From an uncultured Bacteroidales bacterium (lineage in GTDB: Bacteria > Bacteroidota > Bacteroidia > Bacteroidales > Muribaculaceae): a stretch of DNA of 58,102 bases. The position numbers and the translations under genes are program-made. Below the pieces are notes generated by a model. The model was not told where the DNA came from, searched no databases, and saw only the letters and a program-made list of their open reading frames with translations. Positions 8,780 through 21,465 of this stretch are shown here, piece by piece. The stretch spans positions 1 to 58,102 of the forward strand of contig CAMTKF010000010.1 in assembly GCA_947072905.1 (NCBI GenBank), written 5' to 3'. Each line of letters starts with the position of its first letter. The first letter of the stretch is position 1.

Positions 8780-10618
8780 ATGTGGATAACTGTAATTACC
8801 CTCATATTGGCTTCTGCCGGCTTCATCTGGGGCAAAATACGCTCTGACGTAGTGGCTCTCATAGCTCTGGTGGTACTCGCCGTGTCGGGAGTCCTGACTA
8901 CAGGCGAGGCTCTCTCGGGCTTTGCAAACCCTATTGTGATAATGATGATAGGCCTCTTTGTGGTGGGCGGTGCCATATTTAACACCGGACTTGCCAAAGT
9001 ACTTGGAGCCAAGCTGCTGAAGATAGGCGGCAAAAGCCCCACAAGGCTATTTCTGGTAGTAGTGCTGTCGACCGGACTTATCGGCGGCTTTGTGAGTAAT
9101 ACCGGAACCGTGGCACTGATGATGCCTATAGTAGTGTCGATGGCGGCCGCCTCGGGCATGTCGGCCTCGCGACTGCTGATGCCGCTGGCGTTTGCATCGA
9201 GCATGGGCGGCATGCTTACCCTTATCGGCACCCCGCCCAACCTTGTGATTGCCGAAGTATGGGAGGAAGCCGGCCACACACCGCTATCAATGTTCTCATT
9301 CACTCCGGTTGGCCTGGTGGTACTTGCCGCCGGCACCCTGCTGATGATTCCTCTGAGCAAATTGCTTGTAAAGAAAAAGACCGCCGATAAATCCGGCAGT
9401 GCCCATGACAAACGCTCGCTCAGCAGCATTGTGGAGGAATACGGGCTTAATGACGACCTGTGGCGTGTGAGTGTACCGCAATCTTCGCCAATCTCGGGCC
9501 TTACATTAGGCAATCTGGCCCTGCGTTCAAATTACAAACTCGACGTGCTCGAACTCCGCATGGGCGACGCCTCGGGACATCTTATCAGAAACATATCGCA
9601 GGAAGCTCCCACTGCGGCTTCCACTGTAGACCCCGGCGACGTACTGTTTGTGCGCGGTCCGCGCGAGAATGTAGAGCAGTTTGTCAAGGATTACAGCCTG
9701 ATTCTCGACCCCGACAGCGATACCACACGTCGCAATCTTCAGTTCTACGACATAGGTCTGGCTGAAATACTGCCCATGCCCCACGCGGCTTTCCTAAAAC
9801 AGACCATAGCATCGCTCGACTTCCGCAACCGTTTTAATGTCAACGTATTGGGTGTATTGCGTAATGGCAACTACTACACCGAGAATCTTGCTGAATTTGT
9901 AGTACGCAAGGAGGATGTGCTGCTGGTGCAGGGAACATGGAATGCGATCGACGAATTGAAAAACGAGTCTGACGACTGGGTGGTGCTCGGCCAACCGCTA
10001 TCAGAGGCTTCAAAGGTAACACTCGACTATAAGGCACCCATAGCCGCCATAATCATGATAGGCATGATCATAGCCCTGGTATTCGACGTGGTACCGGCTG
10101 TGTTCTCGGTGATGATAGCGGCTCTGGCAATGGTGCTCACGGGCTGTTTCCGCAATGTTACCGACGCCTACAAGACTATCAACTGGGAAAGTACGGTGCT
10201 TATCGGAGCAATGATGCCAATGAGCTTCGCCCTTGAAAAGACGGGCGTCTCGGGCATGGTATCAGCAGCATTGGTCGATACATTAGGCTCGCTGGGTCCG
10301 CACTGGCTGTTGGCCGGAATATTCTTCACCACATCCATAATGACCCTGTTTATCTCCAACACGGCCACGGCTGTGATGATGGCTCCGATAGCCATGGCCA
10401 GCGCCACGGCATACGGTGTCAGCGGCCTGCCCTTCCTGTTTGCCGTAACGGTAGGAGCATCGCTGTGTTTTGCCAATCCGTTCTCAACCCCGCCCAACGC
10501 TCTGGTGATGCCTGCCGGACAATATACATTCATGGACTACGTGAAGGTGGGCGCACCAATGCAGATAGGCCTTGGCATACTGATGATATTCATCCTGCCG
10601 CTGATATTCCCTTTCTGA
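8780..10618 (+). CDS. SLC13 (DASS)-type anion permease with two TrkA-C domains
   Basis: The 612-residue inner-membrane transporter is built of two membrane halves. The N-terminal half has GFANPIVIMMIGLFVVGGAIF, the conserved FVSNTGTVALMMPI and LIGTPPNLVI; the C-terminal half has FISNTATAVMMAPIA and FSTPPNALVMPAGQY, the paired SNT motifs of the DASS family. Between them (about residues 220-390) lie two soluble TrkA-C/RCK-like domains (WRVSVPQSSPISGLTLGNL and LPHAAFLKQTIASLDF-like stretches). The architecture matches proteins annotated as sulfate or dicarboxylate permeases; the substrate cannot be set from sequence. It starts 20 bases after the glycosyltransferase stop codon and may share its transcript. 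A strong terminator follows. Confidence 0.88.
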   Translation: MWITVITLILASAGFIWGKIRSDVVALIALVVLAVSGVLTTGEALSGFANPIVIMMIGLFVVGGAIFNTGLAKVLGAKLLKIGGKSPTRLFLVVVLSTGLIGGFVSNTGTVALMMPIVVSMAAASGMSASRLLMPLAFASSMGGMLTLIGTPPNLVIAEVWEEAGHTPLSMFSFTPVGLVVLAAGTLLMIPLSKLLVKKKTADKSGSAHDKRSLSSIVEEYGLNDDLWRVSVPQSSPISGLTLGNLALRSNYKLDVLELRMGDASGHLIRNISQEAPTAASTVDPGDVLFVRGPRENVEQFVKDYSLILDPDSDTTRRNLQFYDIGLAEILPMPHAAFLKQTIASLDFRNRFNVNVLGVLRNGNYYTENLAEFVVRKEDVLLVQGTWNAIDELKNESDDWVVLGQPLSEASKVTLDYKAPIAAIIMIGMIIALVFDVVPAVFSVMIAALAMVLTGCFRNVTDAYKTINWESTVLIGAMMPMSFALEKTGVSGMVSAALVDTLGSLGPHWLLAGIFFTTSIMTLFISNTATAVMMAPIAMASATAYGVSGLPFLFAVTVGASLCFANPFSTPPNALVMPAGQYTFMDYVKVGAPMQIGLGILMIFILPLIFPF

Positions 10619-10630
10619 TTTCACAGTATT

Positions 10631-10670
10631 AAAAAACAGGCTGTCTAAACTTGTTAGACGGCCTGTTTTT
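10631..10670. terminator. Bidirectional terminator
   Basis: AAAAAACAGGCTGTCTAA and TTAGACGGCCTGTTTTTT form a long hairpin flanked by A and T runs. It lies between convergent genes ending at 10618 and 10686 and can serve both. Confidence 0.85.
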
Positions 10671-10685
10671 TATATGATAATAAGA

Positions 10686-13600
10686 TTAATCCTGAGGAAT
10701 AACTTCCTGCATGTAGATGGCATCAAGGCTCCACATGGCAGCGTCGTTGGTACTGATAGAGGAGCATTCGTGCAACTCGGCGGGTACTTCGGGCGGACGT
10801 ACTGTGTAGATGGTGAATTTCGGAGCCACGGTGTGCTCGTTGGTGGTGAGAAGGTCTTTCCATGCCTCGGCAGCCGAATCCTTGTCCTGAAGCTTCCAAG
10901 CCGAATAAGCGTGCAGGCGCGATACACGGAATTTATTGCGTGTTACGGTACGTGCCATCTGCTTGTAGTTGGTGGCGTGGTCGAGCCATGCGTCCTCCCA
11001 CTCGGCATCGGGAATCAGCACCATCAGCTCGTTCATCACTTCAAAACCGCCCATGATGGTAGCCAGATGGTTGGTAGCCTTGAGGTTGGGATCACATTCT
11101 GAGGTGATGATACCGGTGGCGGGGTCGTATCCCAGGGCAAGGGGGCCTGTGAAGATACGGCTGGGCAGCTTGCAAATGCTCTGCATGCCGGCCATAATCT
11201 TGTCGCGGTACTTGGTATCCTGTGTGCGTTCCCACTCAGTCATCCAGTTACCGGCGTATGCCACCCAGTCGGGACCGATACGCAGGCGTGCCGGTGCTGT
11301 GCAGGGATACTGCTCGCGGGGCTGAGCCAGGCGCATGGGGTCGATGGTATAGAGCATCTGATCGTTGTCTTTGACAGCTGTCATGAGGTCGGCCATGCGG
11401 TCGTCGGCAGTGAGGTAGTAGTAGAAGCGGTTGAATGCGGCCTGGCTGATACGTGCCTCTTTGGCACCGCAACCCCAGTGGCTCACATTGTGGCGGCTAC
11501 CCAGTCCGGCATTATCGCCGAAGTGATATACATCCACTTCAGATACGTGGCGGGTCATAGCCTCGGCCATGCGCCATATATCGTCGCGGCCTGTGCGCAG
11601 GAAGCTGTACCACAGCCACAGGTTAGAGCCAAGCTCGGTGTTGTCCCAGGCATATCCGCCTACATCATAGCGCCATGAGTGACGGGTCTTGTCGTAGGCG
11701 TGCATGAAATCGCCGTAGTCCCAGAAGCCATACCAACGGTTTTGCTCAACAGCTTTCTTATAGAAGTCAAGATATTGTTCAAGACGTTCTTCAACCTTGG
11801 CGCGAGCCTCGGTAGAGTGGTCGGGCAGACTCCAAATACCGAATGCGCGGCGGTCGTGCAGATATTTGGGCGTGGGCAACCACAGGCCTGAAGTATTCAT
11901 GGCCATGGCTTCGTCGGCAAAGTTTTTCTTGCCGCGGTAGCCTGTACTCGGATAGAGCATGAGGGTTGAAGTACGGGCTACGCCATAGGGGGTGCTCATG
12001 CCTTCCTGCACGTCTTCGTACGATGCTTCGAGGTCGTGTGCCTTGTCGTCGTAGTGGCGAAGGTTCATCGGCTCTGACTCGGGGCTCCAGAGCCATGCGG
12101 TGATTGAAGCGAGGTCTGTACGCGCTCCGCTTATCTCGAGAGTAGAGGGATATGATTCCCAGAAATCCTTGAGCTGTATGCCAAGGCCGCCGTCAACATC
12201 GCCTACAAATGCGTAGCCACCGGCACGTGTGCCCGACATTGTGCCTATCCAGGGATTGGCTTCGTTGGCGCGCTTGCGTATGGTGAAGCCGTCGGGCGAC
12301 AGTTGCGACAGACGGTAGCCGTCCCATGAAGCCCAATTCTTTATAAGGTGTTTGCCTTTTTCGTCAAAAACTTCAACTTCGGGTATGCGTTCGCCCATCA
12401 TCTGACGGTCTTGAATGGCCACCTTGGAGGTGTCGCCGGGGAGCTTGAGCACGCGGCGGCCTACAAGGGGCTGTACCGGCTCGCTCCACACACCGCCGTC
12501 GGCGCAGGCAAATGCCACATGACGGTTGTAGAGAGATTCGCGCATAGGCACGTCGAAACGCACACCCAGCGAACGTATGAAGTCGGCGTTCTGGTCGCCG
12601 TCGTAGAGCATTGTATACACCATGCGCACCTCGGGAGTGCCCTTGTGGAAGTAGAGTCTGAGGATGAACGGGAGCCAGCTGCGGCCGCTCTCCGATGTGT
12701 GGTTGCCGCAGATTTTCACCACGGCATGTCCGGCACCCTGTCTTTCAACAACGGCCGAATCCACTTTGCTTACAAAATTCTCGAAGTCGATATGGCGGGT
12801 TGATTCCAGTGCAGGTTCCGACTGGGTTGAACATACCAGACGGCCATTGAGAGCCACCTTCACGCCATTGCGCACGATACTGTCGACCAGCGAATTGCCC
12901 TGTTTTGAAATATATGTATCTGATACACCGGTAGCAACGTGTATGCCCGATTCAGATTCAGATACCATAGTTGCGGGAGCCTGCTTGCGCGATGCTTTTT
13001 TAGCCTTTTTCGCACCTGCAATCTTAACTTTCAGATTATCTGCTCCTGCGGGAACTGTGGCGGCAAATCCGCCCCATTTCACAGACCCGTCGGGCCAGTA
13101 GGCCAGGGGCCAGGTGTCTACCGCAATCTGCGAGCCGTCGCCGTTGAGCAGCTGAAGGTCGGTGGATGTGGTCACTGCGCCTTGGTCAAAGGGAACACCG
13201 AACATCACACCTCGGCTGCCGGCCGGGGCGGCACCGATACGGTGCAGCTGAACCTCGTCGGGCTGAACGGGAGTGGAGGTATAGCTGAAGTTGGCTATAC
13301 GGGCGCGGGCAGCGGTGGTGCGGAATCCGAACCATCCCTGTGTGAGCGGTGAGGGGTCGTTGAAGTCTACCAGGCGCTCGCCGTTGATGAAATACTGCAC
13401 TCGGCCATTCTCGTTTGTAATCTTCACATGATACCACTTGTTGGCTGTGAGCAGATGAGCGGGATCGGTGTATTCCTTCAGGATTTTCGGACGTGCCTCG
13501 GCGTCGGTCACACCCTTTTCATCGCCGTCGTATCGGCGGAAGCGTGTGGTTGAGTTGTGATTTCCGCCGTATCCCAGATAGTAGAGCTGCAGCGAGTAGC

Positions 13601-13997
13601 AGTTGAGGAATATACCCTTGCGCCACGATTCGCGTTTGCGTATATTGTCGGGAAATTTGGGGTCGGAAGCCATCCAGAAGCAGTTGAGGTCGCTCAGACG
13701 GTCGCCGGGCTTGCCCTCATCGCAAATTGAGGCATCGAATTCGATGGTGGTATTGCCGCTCATCTTCTCGTTGCGCCACAGGGTAAGCCCCTTGGGAGCG
13801 AAAATTTCGGCGGTATCGCCGCTGAACGACACTTTATAATCGGGTGCTTCCGATTCTACATGCCAATACTTTTTGAAAGACTTTGCATCAAGGCCCGAAG
13901 GCGCCTGTGCATCGGCCACCATTGCAGCCATCAGCAGCGGGGCCGCTGCCAGCAGTCTGACAAATGGTTTGATTTTTTGTAAGAATTTGGTATTCAT
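10686..13997 (-). CDS. DUF6250 plus PL26/YetA-like exo-rhamnogalacturonan lyase family protein
   Basis: The 1103-residue exported protein has a signal peptide ending near VADAQA (residue 31). Residues about 35-245 form a concanavalin-like DUF6250 domain (ITNENGRVQYFINGERLVDFNDP). After a short linker comes the PcRGLX/YetA-like three-part fold: an N-terminal RIFT barrel (about 250-400; VPFDQGAVTTSTDLQLL, WPDGSVKWGGFA), a beta-sandwich (about 410-660; LGVRFDVPM), and a C-terminal alpha/alpha toroid (about 690-1050; DVGGYAWDNTELGSN, HFGDNAGLGSRHN). PL26 enzymes remove unsaturated disaccharides from rhamnogalacturonan I. Whether the lyase residues are kept cannot be judged by eye. It follows the DAHP synthase gene by 18 bases, but its job clearly belongs with the locus to its right. 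Family call fairly sure; activity less so. Confidence 0.8.
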   Translation of the reverse strand: MNTKFLQKIKPFVRLLAAAPLLMAAMVADAQAPSGLDAKSFKKYWHVESEAPDYKVSFSGDTAEIFAPKGLTLWRNEKMSGNTTIEFDASICDEGKPGDRLSDLNCFWMASDPKFPDNIRKRESWRKGIFLNCYSLQLYYLGYGGNHNSTTRFRRYDGDEKGVTDAEARPKILKEYTDPAHLLTANKWYHVKITNENGRVQYFINGERLVDFNDPSPLTQGWFGFRTTAARARIANFSYTSTPVQPDEVQLHRIGAAPAGSRGVMFGVPFDQGAVTTSTDLQLLNGDGSQIAVDTWPLAYWPDGSVKWGGFAATVPAGADNLKVKIAGAKKAKKASRKQAPATMVSESESGIHVATGVSDTYISKQGNSLVDSIVRNGVKVALNGRLVCSTQSEPALESTRHIDFENFVSKVDSAVVERQGAGHAVVKICGNHTSESGRSWLPFILRLYFHKGTPEVRMVYTMLYDGDQNADFIRSLGVRFDVPMRESLYNRHVAFACADGGVWSEPVQPLVGRRVLKLPGDTSKVAIQDRQMMGERIPEVEVFDEKGKHLIKNWASWDGYRLSQLSPDGFTIRKRANEANPWIGTMSGTRAGGYAFVGDVDGGLGIQLKDFWESYPSTLEISGARTDLASITAWLWSPESEPMNLRHYDDKAHDLEASYEDVQEGMSTPYGVARTSTLMLYPSTGYRGKKNFADEAMAMNTSGLWLPTPKYLHDRRAFGIWSLPDHSTEARAKVEERLEQYLDFYKKAVEQNRWYGFWDYGDFMHAYDKTRHSWRYDVGGYAWDNTELGSNLWLWYSFLRTGRDDIWRMAEAMTRHVSEVDVYHFGDNAGLGSRHNVSHWGCGAKEARISQAAFNRFYYYLTADDRMADLMTAVKDNDQMLYTIDPMRLAQPREQYPCTAPARLRIGPDWVAYAGNWMTEWERTQDTKYRDKIMAGMQSICKLPSRIFTGPLALGYDPATGIITSECDPNLKATNHLATIMGGFEVMNELMVLIPDAEWEDAWLDHATNYKQMARTVTRNKFRVSRLHAYSAWKLQDKDSAAEAWKDLLTTNEHTVAPKFTIYTVRPPEVPAELHECSSISTNDAAMWSLDAIYMQEVIPQD

Positions 13998-14015
13998 GGA
14001 TAAAATTTAATTGGT

Positions 14016-15080
14016 TCAATTTTTAGGCTTTATCTGCATTCTCACCGACTCGGCATGGATGACCGAAAAAAGATTTCTCACAAATTCATCTCCCATGCCC
14101 ATCGAAGCTGCGGTATCTATGCGCGATGCAAGCAGATTGCCGAAACGGTGCGACTGTATCACCGGTATGCCATGGCTCAGTTTATACTCGCCTATCTCGC
14201 GCGACACCTCCATGCGCTTTGCCAGTATTTCGAGCAACTCATTGTCGAGGGCGTCTATGCGTGAGCGCATTTCACTCAGACTCTCGGCCTGCAGGGGCTT
14301 GTTGCGTAAGATGAGTTCGTGCCTTATCTTGTCAAGACACTGTGGCGTGATCTGCTGCGCGGCATCACTCCAGGCCTCGTCGGGGCGGCAATGAGTCTCT
14401 ATTATCAAGCCATCAAAGCCAATGTCGAGCGCCTCCTGCGACAGCGGATATATCAGCTCACGCTTTCCGCCTATGTGGCTGGGATCGCAGATTATGGGCA
14501 GGTGCGGATAGCGTATGCGCAATTCCAACGGTATGCGCCAGCGGGGACTGTTGCGGTAAACGTGCTCGCCGTAGGTCGAAAATCCGCGGTGAATTGCTCC
14601 GAGGTGTCTTATTCCGGCATTATACAGACGCTGCAAGGCTCCTATCCACAATTCGAGGTCGGGGCTTAGGGGATTCTTTACAAGAACAGGAATATCTCTG
14701 TTACAGCGGCTTATGGTGTCGGCCACCTCCTGCATTGCAAAAGGATTGGCCGTGGTACGCGCTCCTATCCACAGCATGTCTATTCCGGCGTCAATGGCAG
14801 CCTCTACGTGAGCCGGCATAGCTACCTCAGTAGCCACCTTCATGCCGGTTTCACTCTTCACTCGCGCGAGCCAGCTCAGGCCCTCTACGCCGACACCCTC
14901 AAAGCCACCCGGCTTGGTACGGGGCTTCCAGATACCGGCTCGGAAATACTTCACACCGTCGGCAGCAAGACTGCGGGCTGTGTCGAGCACCTGCAACTCA
15001 GTCTCGGCACTGCATGGGCCGGCAATAATCACAGGAGCACTGCTCGTGTCTTCTTCATCAAAAAACGGTAGAAATTCCAT
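14016..15080 (-). CDS. Bifunctional DAHP synthase (class I beta) / chorismate mutase
   Basis: Joins erythrose 4-phosphate and phosphoenolpyruvate to DAHP, and rearranges chorismate to prephenate; cytoplasmic aromatic amino-acid pathway. The N-terminal 260 residues show the AroF/KDO8P-synthase barrel with IIAGPCSAE, WKPRTKPGGFEG, KNPLSPD, GAIHRGFSTYG and CDPSHIGGKREL. Residues about 265-350 form an AroQ-type chorismate mutase (MRSRIDALDNELLEILAKRMEVSREIGEYK). In other bacteria the mutase domain acts as a feedback sensor for prephenate. A -7 box at 15109-15116 gives it its own promoter. It lies between the aldo/keto reductase and the PL26-like gene on the same strand, an odd place for a core biosynthetic gene. 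Confidence 0.93.
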   Translation of the reverse strand: MEFLPFFDEEDTSSAPVIIAGPCSAETELQVLDTARSLAADGVKYFRAGIWKPRTKPGGFEGVGVEGLSWLARVKSETGMKVATEVAMPAHVEAAIDAGIDMLWIGARTTANPFAMQEVADTISRCNRDIPVLVKNPLSPDLELWIGALQRLYNAGIRHLGAIHRGFSTYGEHVYRNSPRWRIPLELRIRYPHLPIICDPSHIGGKRELIYPLSQEALDIGFDGLIIETHCRPDEAWSDAAQQITPQCLDKIRHELILRNKPLQAESLSEMRSRIDALDNELLEILAKRMEVSREIGEYKLSHGIPVIQSHRFGNLLASRIDTAASMGMGDEFVRNLFSVIHAESVRMQIKPKN

Positions 15081-15108
15081 CGGCGATTCAGATTGGTTAA
15101 AATCATTA

Positions 15109-15116
15109 CAAAGTTA
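15109..15116 (-). promoter_or_regulatory. -7 promoter box for the DAHP synthase gene
   Basis: TAACTTTG on the minus strand, 29 bases upstream of the ATG. Confidence 0.6.
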
Positions 15117-15187
15117 ACCATTTGCATCTGAATTAAGAAAAAACCAACACACTTTTTGCACATTTACTCCAAAATCTGCCATTTACA

Positions 15188-15230
15188 AAACGGACCCGCA
15201 TACCCAAAGTTGGGTGGTGCAGGTCCGTTT
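15188..15230 (-). terminator. Terminator after the aldo/keto reductase gene
   Basis: AAACGGACC pairs with GGTCCGTTT, and an inner CACCCAA-TTGGGT pairing reinforces it. On the minus strand it is followed by TTTTG. It separates the glycan operon from the DAHP synthase promoter. Confidence 0.75.
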
Positions 15231-15250
15231 GGATTTGGGTTCTTGGGGGG

Positions 15251-16252
15251 TTAGCCTAAGATTTCAGATATTTTTGAGAGTTCTTCGGGGGCGAAATTGA
15301 TGTTTTCTACAGCCATGAGGTTATCGGCGAGCTGAGCTACGGAGCTTGCGCCGATTATCACGCTCGATACGCGCTTGTCGCTGAGAAGCCATGCCAGCGC
15401 CATCTCGGCAAGGGTCTGGCCGCGCTGTGCGGCCACCTCGTTGAGTGCCTTGATTTTGGAAAGTACCTCGTCGGTGAGGACATCGCTCTTGAGGAATTTT
15501 TCCTTGGCCATGCGCGAGTCGGCGGGGATGCCGTTGAGATAGCGGTTGGTGAGCAGACCCTGGGCAAGGGGCGAGAATGCTATGAAGCCGGTGCCGTTGT
15601 CGTAGGCTTGCTGTAGCAGGCCGCTCTCCTCCACCTTACGGTCAAACATGCTGTAGCGGCCCTGATAAAGCAGGCAAGGCACATCGTGCTCGGCAAGATA
15701 TTTGTAGGCAAATGCGGCTGCCTCGGGCGGATACTTGGAGATACCCACGTAGAGGGCCTTGCCCTGACGAACTATATCGACAAGTGCCTGCATGGTCTCT
15801 TCGAGCGGTGTATTGGGGTCGTAGCGGTGCGAATAGAAGATATCCACATAGTCGAGGTTCATGCGTTGCAGGCTCTTGTCGAGTCCGCTGATGAGATGCT
15901 TGCGCGAGCCCCAGTCTCCGTAGGGTCCGGGCCACATATCGTGGCCGGCCTTGGTAGAGATGAACAGTTCATCGCGATATGGCATGAATGACTTCTTCAT
16001 AATCATGCCGAATGTTTCCTCGGCCGATCCGTACGACGGGCCATAGTTGTCGGCGAGATCAAAGTGTGTGATGCCGCGGTCGAAGGCATAGTGTGCCATA
16101 GCCTGCGAATTGGCAAATGTATTCACATCGCCGAAGTTGTGCCACATACCGAGCGAAAGCGCCGGCAGCAAAATGCCACTGCGGCCGCAGCGACGGTACT
16201 GCATAGTACCGTCGTAGCGACTCGCTGCGGGATTGTAAATGGGATTGATCAT
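15251..16252 (-). CDS. YghZ-like aldo/keto reductase
   Basis: NADPH-dependent (beta/alpha)8 reductase of the AKR14/YghZ type, which in E. coli reduces L-glyceraldehyde 3-phosphate and methylglyoxal. The catalytic tetrad can be read: Asp and Tyr in HFDLADNYGPS, Lys in FISTKAGHDMW, His in DIFYSHRYD. The cofactor region IIGASSVAQLADN lies near the C-terminus. Length 333 residues, normal. Its ATG overlaps the GH51 stop codon (ATGA at 16249-16252), so it is translated with the arabinofuranosidase and is the last gene of the operon. In this setting it may reduce a sugar or sugar-derived aldehyde released by the locus; that is inference. No signal peptide, so cytoplasmic. Confidence 0.88.
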   Translation of the reverse strand: MINPIYNPAASRYDGTMQYRRCGRSGILLPALSLGMWHNFGDVNTFANSQAMAHYAFDRGITHFDLADNYGPSYGSAEETFGMIMKKSFMPYRDELFISTKAGHDMWPGPYGDWGSRKHLISGLDKSLQRMNLDYVDIFYSHRYDPNTPLEETMQALVDIVRQGKALYVGISKYPPEAAAFAYKYLAEHDVPCLLYQGRYSMFDRKVEESGLLQQAYDNGTGFIAFSPLAQGLLTNRYLNGIPADSRMAKEKFLKSDVLTDEVLSKIKALNEVAAQRGQTLAEMALAWLLSDKRVSSVIIGASSVAQLADNLMAVENINFAPEELSKISEILG

Positions 16253-18234
16253 TTTTTGAAACGAAGTACTTTAAATGAATTGGGCTCCATTGAAAGTGTG
16301 TAGACGGGATTCTTGGCATTGAGCTCAACAGCTGCGGTTGTGGTAACGGGTACCACTACATCGGGCTTGGCCACGGTGTTTTCGGCCATGGGGTCGTCAG
16401 ACTTGAGTGTGATGGTCTCAACGCTCGTGATGGCATCGTTCTTCTTGAGCTTGTCGAGCTTGATGTCGAGGCTCTGAGCCTCGGGGGCAATGTTCACCAC
16501 CTTAACGATGTAATCGCCGGTGGGAGCGTCAAAGGCAGCTGTGGCATAAAGGCCGTTCTGACCTTCGGCACCGGTTAGGGGTGCTGCGTCAACAGTGGCC
16601 TGAAGCACGTTGGTACCCTTATTCTTGGCATACATCTGCTGTACGTAGTAGCTTGCTGTGGCCACACTGCCGAGGTTGTCAAACCATATCATGTCGGGAC
16701 GCCACTGCCAGCCTTCGTAGTGGGCGAGCAGGGGTGCGTAGGTTGCCATCTCCACGATGTCGGCGTTGCGTTCAAGGCCGGTCATGAATGCGGCTTCGAG
16801 CAGCGAGGCGTTGAAGTGGTTGTACTTCTTGCCCTTGCCGTGGCAGGCATATTCGCCGGCAAACACCTTGGGACCCTTGCGGTCGTATGAATCGTAGCGG
16901 GCGGCATTTTTCTTGAACCAGTCTTCGTTGGCATAGTAATGCTCGTCTACGAGGTCTACCTTGAGTTTCTTCATTTCGGGCCACAGATAGTCGAACTTGT
17001 CGCCCGAGGGGCTGGGACCCGATGAACCTACAATCTTGATTTCAGGGCATTTCACACGCAGCACGTCAACAAACTTCTTGAGACGCTCAACGTATTCCGG
17101 ACCCCACTGCTCATTGCCTACGCCGAGGTATTTGAGGCCGAAGGGTTCGGGATGGCCCATTTCGGCGCGCAGAGCACCCCACTTGGTGTCGGTAGCTCCG
17201 TTGGCAAACTCGACGAGGTCTACGGCATCCTGTATGTATTCGTCAAGGCTGTCGACGGGTACATGAGCCTTGAGGTCGTTGTTCTGATACTGGCATACAA
17301 GGCCCACATTAACCACGGGCAGTGGTTCGGCTCCCATCTCCTCTGAGAGAAGGAAATATTCGTAGAAGCCAAGGCCTCCGCTCTGGAAGTAGTCGGGATA
17401 GAAGCGGTGGGGGAAGGTGTACTCCCAGCGGTTGCGGTTGGTAGGACGGTTTTCAACCGGGCCTACTGTATTTTTCCACTGGTAGCGGTCGGGAATCTCA
17501 GTACCTTCCACGATGCAGCCGCCGGGGAAGCGGAACACACCGGGCTTCACATCGGCCAGCTTCTGTGCTATGTCGGCACGCAGACCGTTTTCGTGGCCGT
17601 TGAAAGTCTTGACGGGGAAGAGCGAGATGTGCTCAAGGTCCACTGTATTTTTATCGGGCTTTTTCAGGAAGATGCGCAGCTGCGCCTTCTGCATGGTCTT
17701 ATTGGGAGTGAGCACCACGCTGTATTTCTTCCATTCTTTTGAAGCTACCTTAAGGGTCTTTTCGGCTATATTCTGTGTTTCCTCGAGGTTGAAGGGGTCA
17801 ACCAGCAGGATGCGCAGGGCTGCGGTGTCGCCGCTTTCGGTGCGGGCCCATACCGAGAAACGGTATTCCTCGCCCTTCTCCACGCCCATGCCGAAGTAAC
17901 CTTCGTTCTGAAGGCCGGTGTGCTTGTGACCGTGACCGGCCGACGACAGACGCACGTAGTGGGGATTGCGTTCGAAAGGACCGTCATTCTTCAACTCCAC
18001 GTTGCCGAATGTCTGCCACCCCATCAGGTTCTGGGGAAATTCAAACGAGCGGTTCTTGACAAGTTCGCCGTAAAGACCGCCGTCGGCAGCGTAGTTTATG
18101 TCCTCGAAGAAGAGTCCATACATCGTGGGCGAGATTTCAGCGCCTTTCTTTGCTGTATTCACCACCAGGGTCTCGGCCTGGGCAGTGGCGGCCGAGAGGG
18201 CCAGCACTGCCATGACTGTTGCAAATTTATTCAT
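16249..18234 (-). CDS. Alpha-L-arabinofuranosidase, GH51
   Basis: Retaining exo-enzyme that removes terminal alpha-L-arabinofuranose from arabinan or arabinogalactan. Signal peptide (cleavage near ATAQA, residue 20), so periplasmic. The GH51 barrel is split by an N-terminal jelly-roll/CBM4-like insert at about residues 70-215 (GMGVEKGEEYRFSVWART). The acid/base is Glu375 in GVGNEQWG and the nucleophile Glu461 in FAGEYACHG. The C-terminal beta-sandwich spans about 560-661. Length 661 fits Bacteroidetes GH51 proteins with this insert. Four bases separate it from the GH2 gene upstream, and it overlaps the reductase gene downstream by 4 bases, so it is an operon member. Confidence 0.94.
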   Translation of the reverse strand: MNKFATVMAVLALSAATAQAETLVVNTAKKGAEISPTMYGLFFEDINYAADGGLYGELVKNRSFEFPQNLMGWQTFGNVELKNDGPFERNPHYVRLSSAGHGHKHTGLQNEGYFGMGVEKGEEYRFSVWARTESGDTAALRILLVDPFNLEETQNIAEKTLKVASKEWKKYSVVLTPNKTMQKAQLRIFLKKPDKNTVDLEHISLFPVKTFNGHENGLRADIAQKLADVKPGVFRFPGGCIVEGTEIPDRYQWKNTVGPVENRPTNRNRWEYTFPHRFYPDYFQSGGLGFYEYFLLSEEMGAEPLPVVNVGLVCQYQNNDLKAHVPVDSLDEYIQDAVDLVEFANGATDTKWGALRAEMGHPEPFGLKYLGVGNEQWGPEYVERLKKFVDVLRVKCPEIKIVGSSGPSPSGDKFDYLWPEMKKLKVDLVDEHYYANEDWFKKNAARYDSYDRKGPKVFAGEYACHGKGKKYNHFNASLLEAAFMTGLERNADIVEMATYAPLLAHYEGWQWRPDMIWFDNLGSVATASYYVQQMYAKNKGTNVLQATVDAAPLTGAEGQNGLYATAAFDAPTGDYIVKVVNIAPEAQSLDIKLDKLKKNDAITSVETITLKSDDPMAENTVAKPDVVVPVTTTAAVELNAKNPVYTLSMEPNSFKVLRFKK

Positions 18235-18238
18235 AATA

Positions 18239-21439
<3,201 letters not shown>

Positions 21440-21465
21440 TTAGCATTTTTTAACCTATCCGGAAT

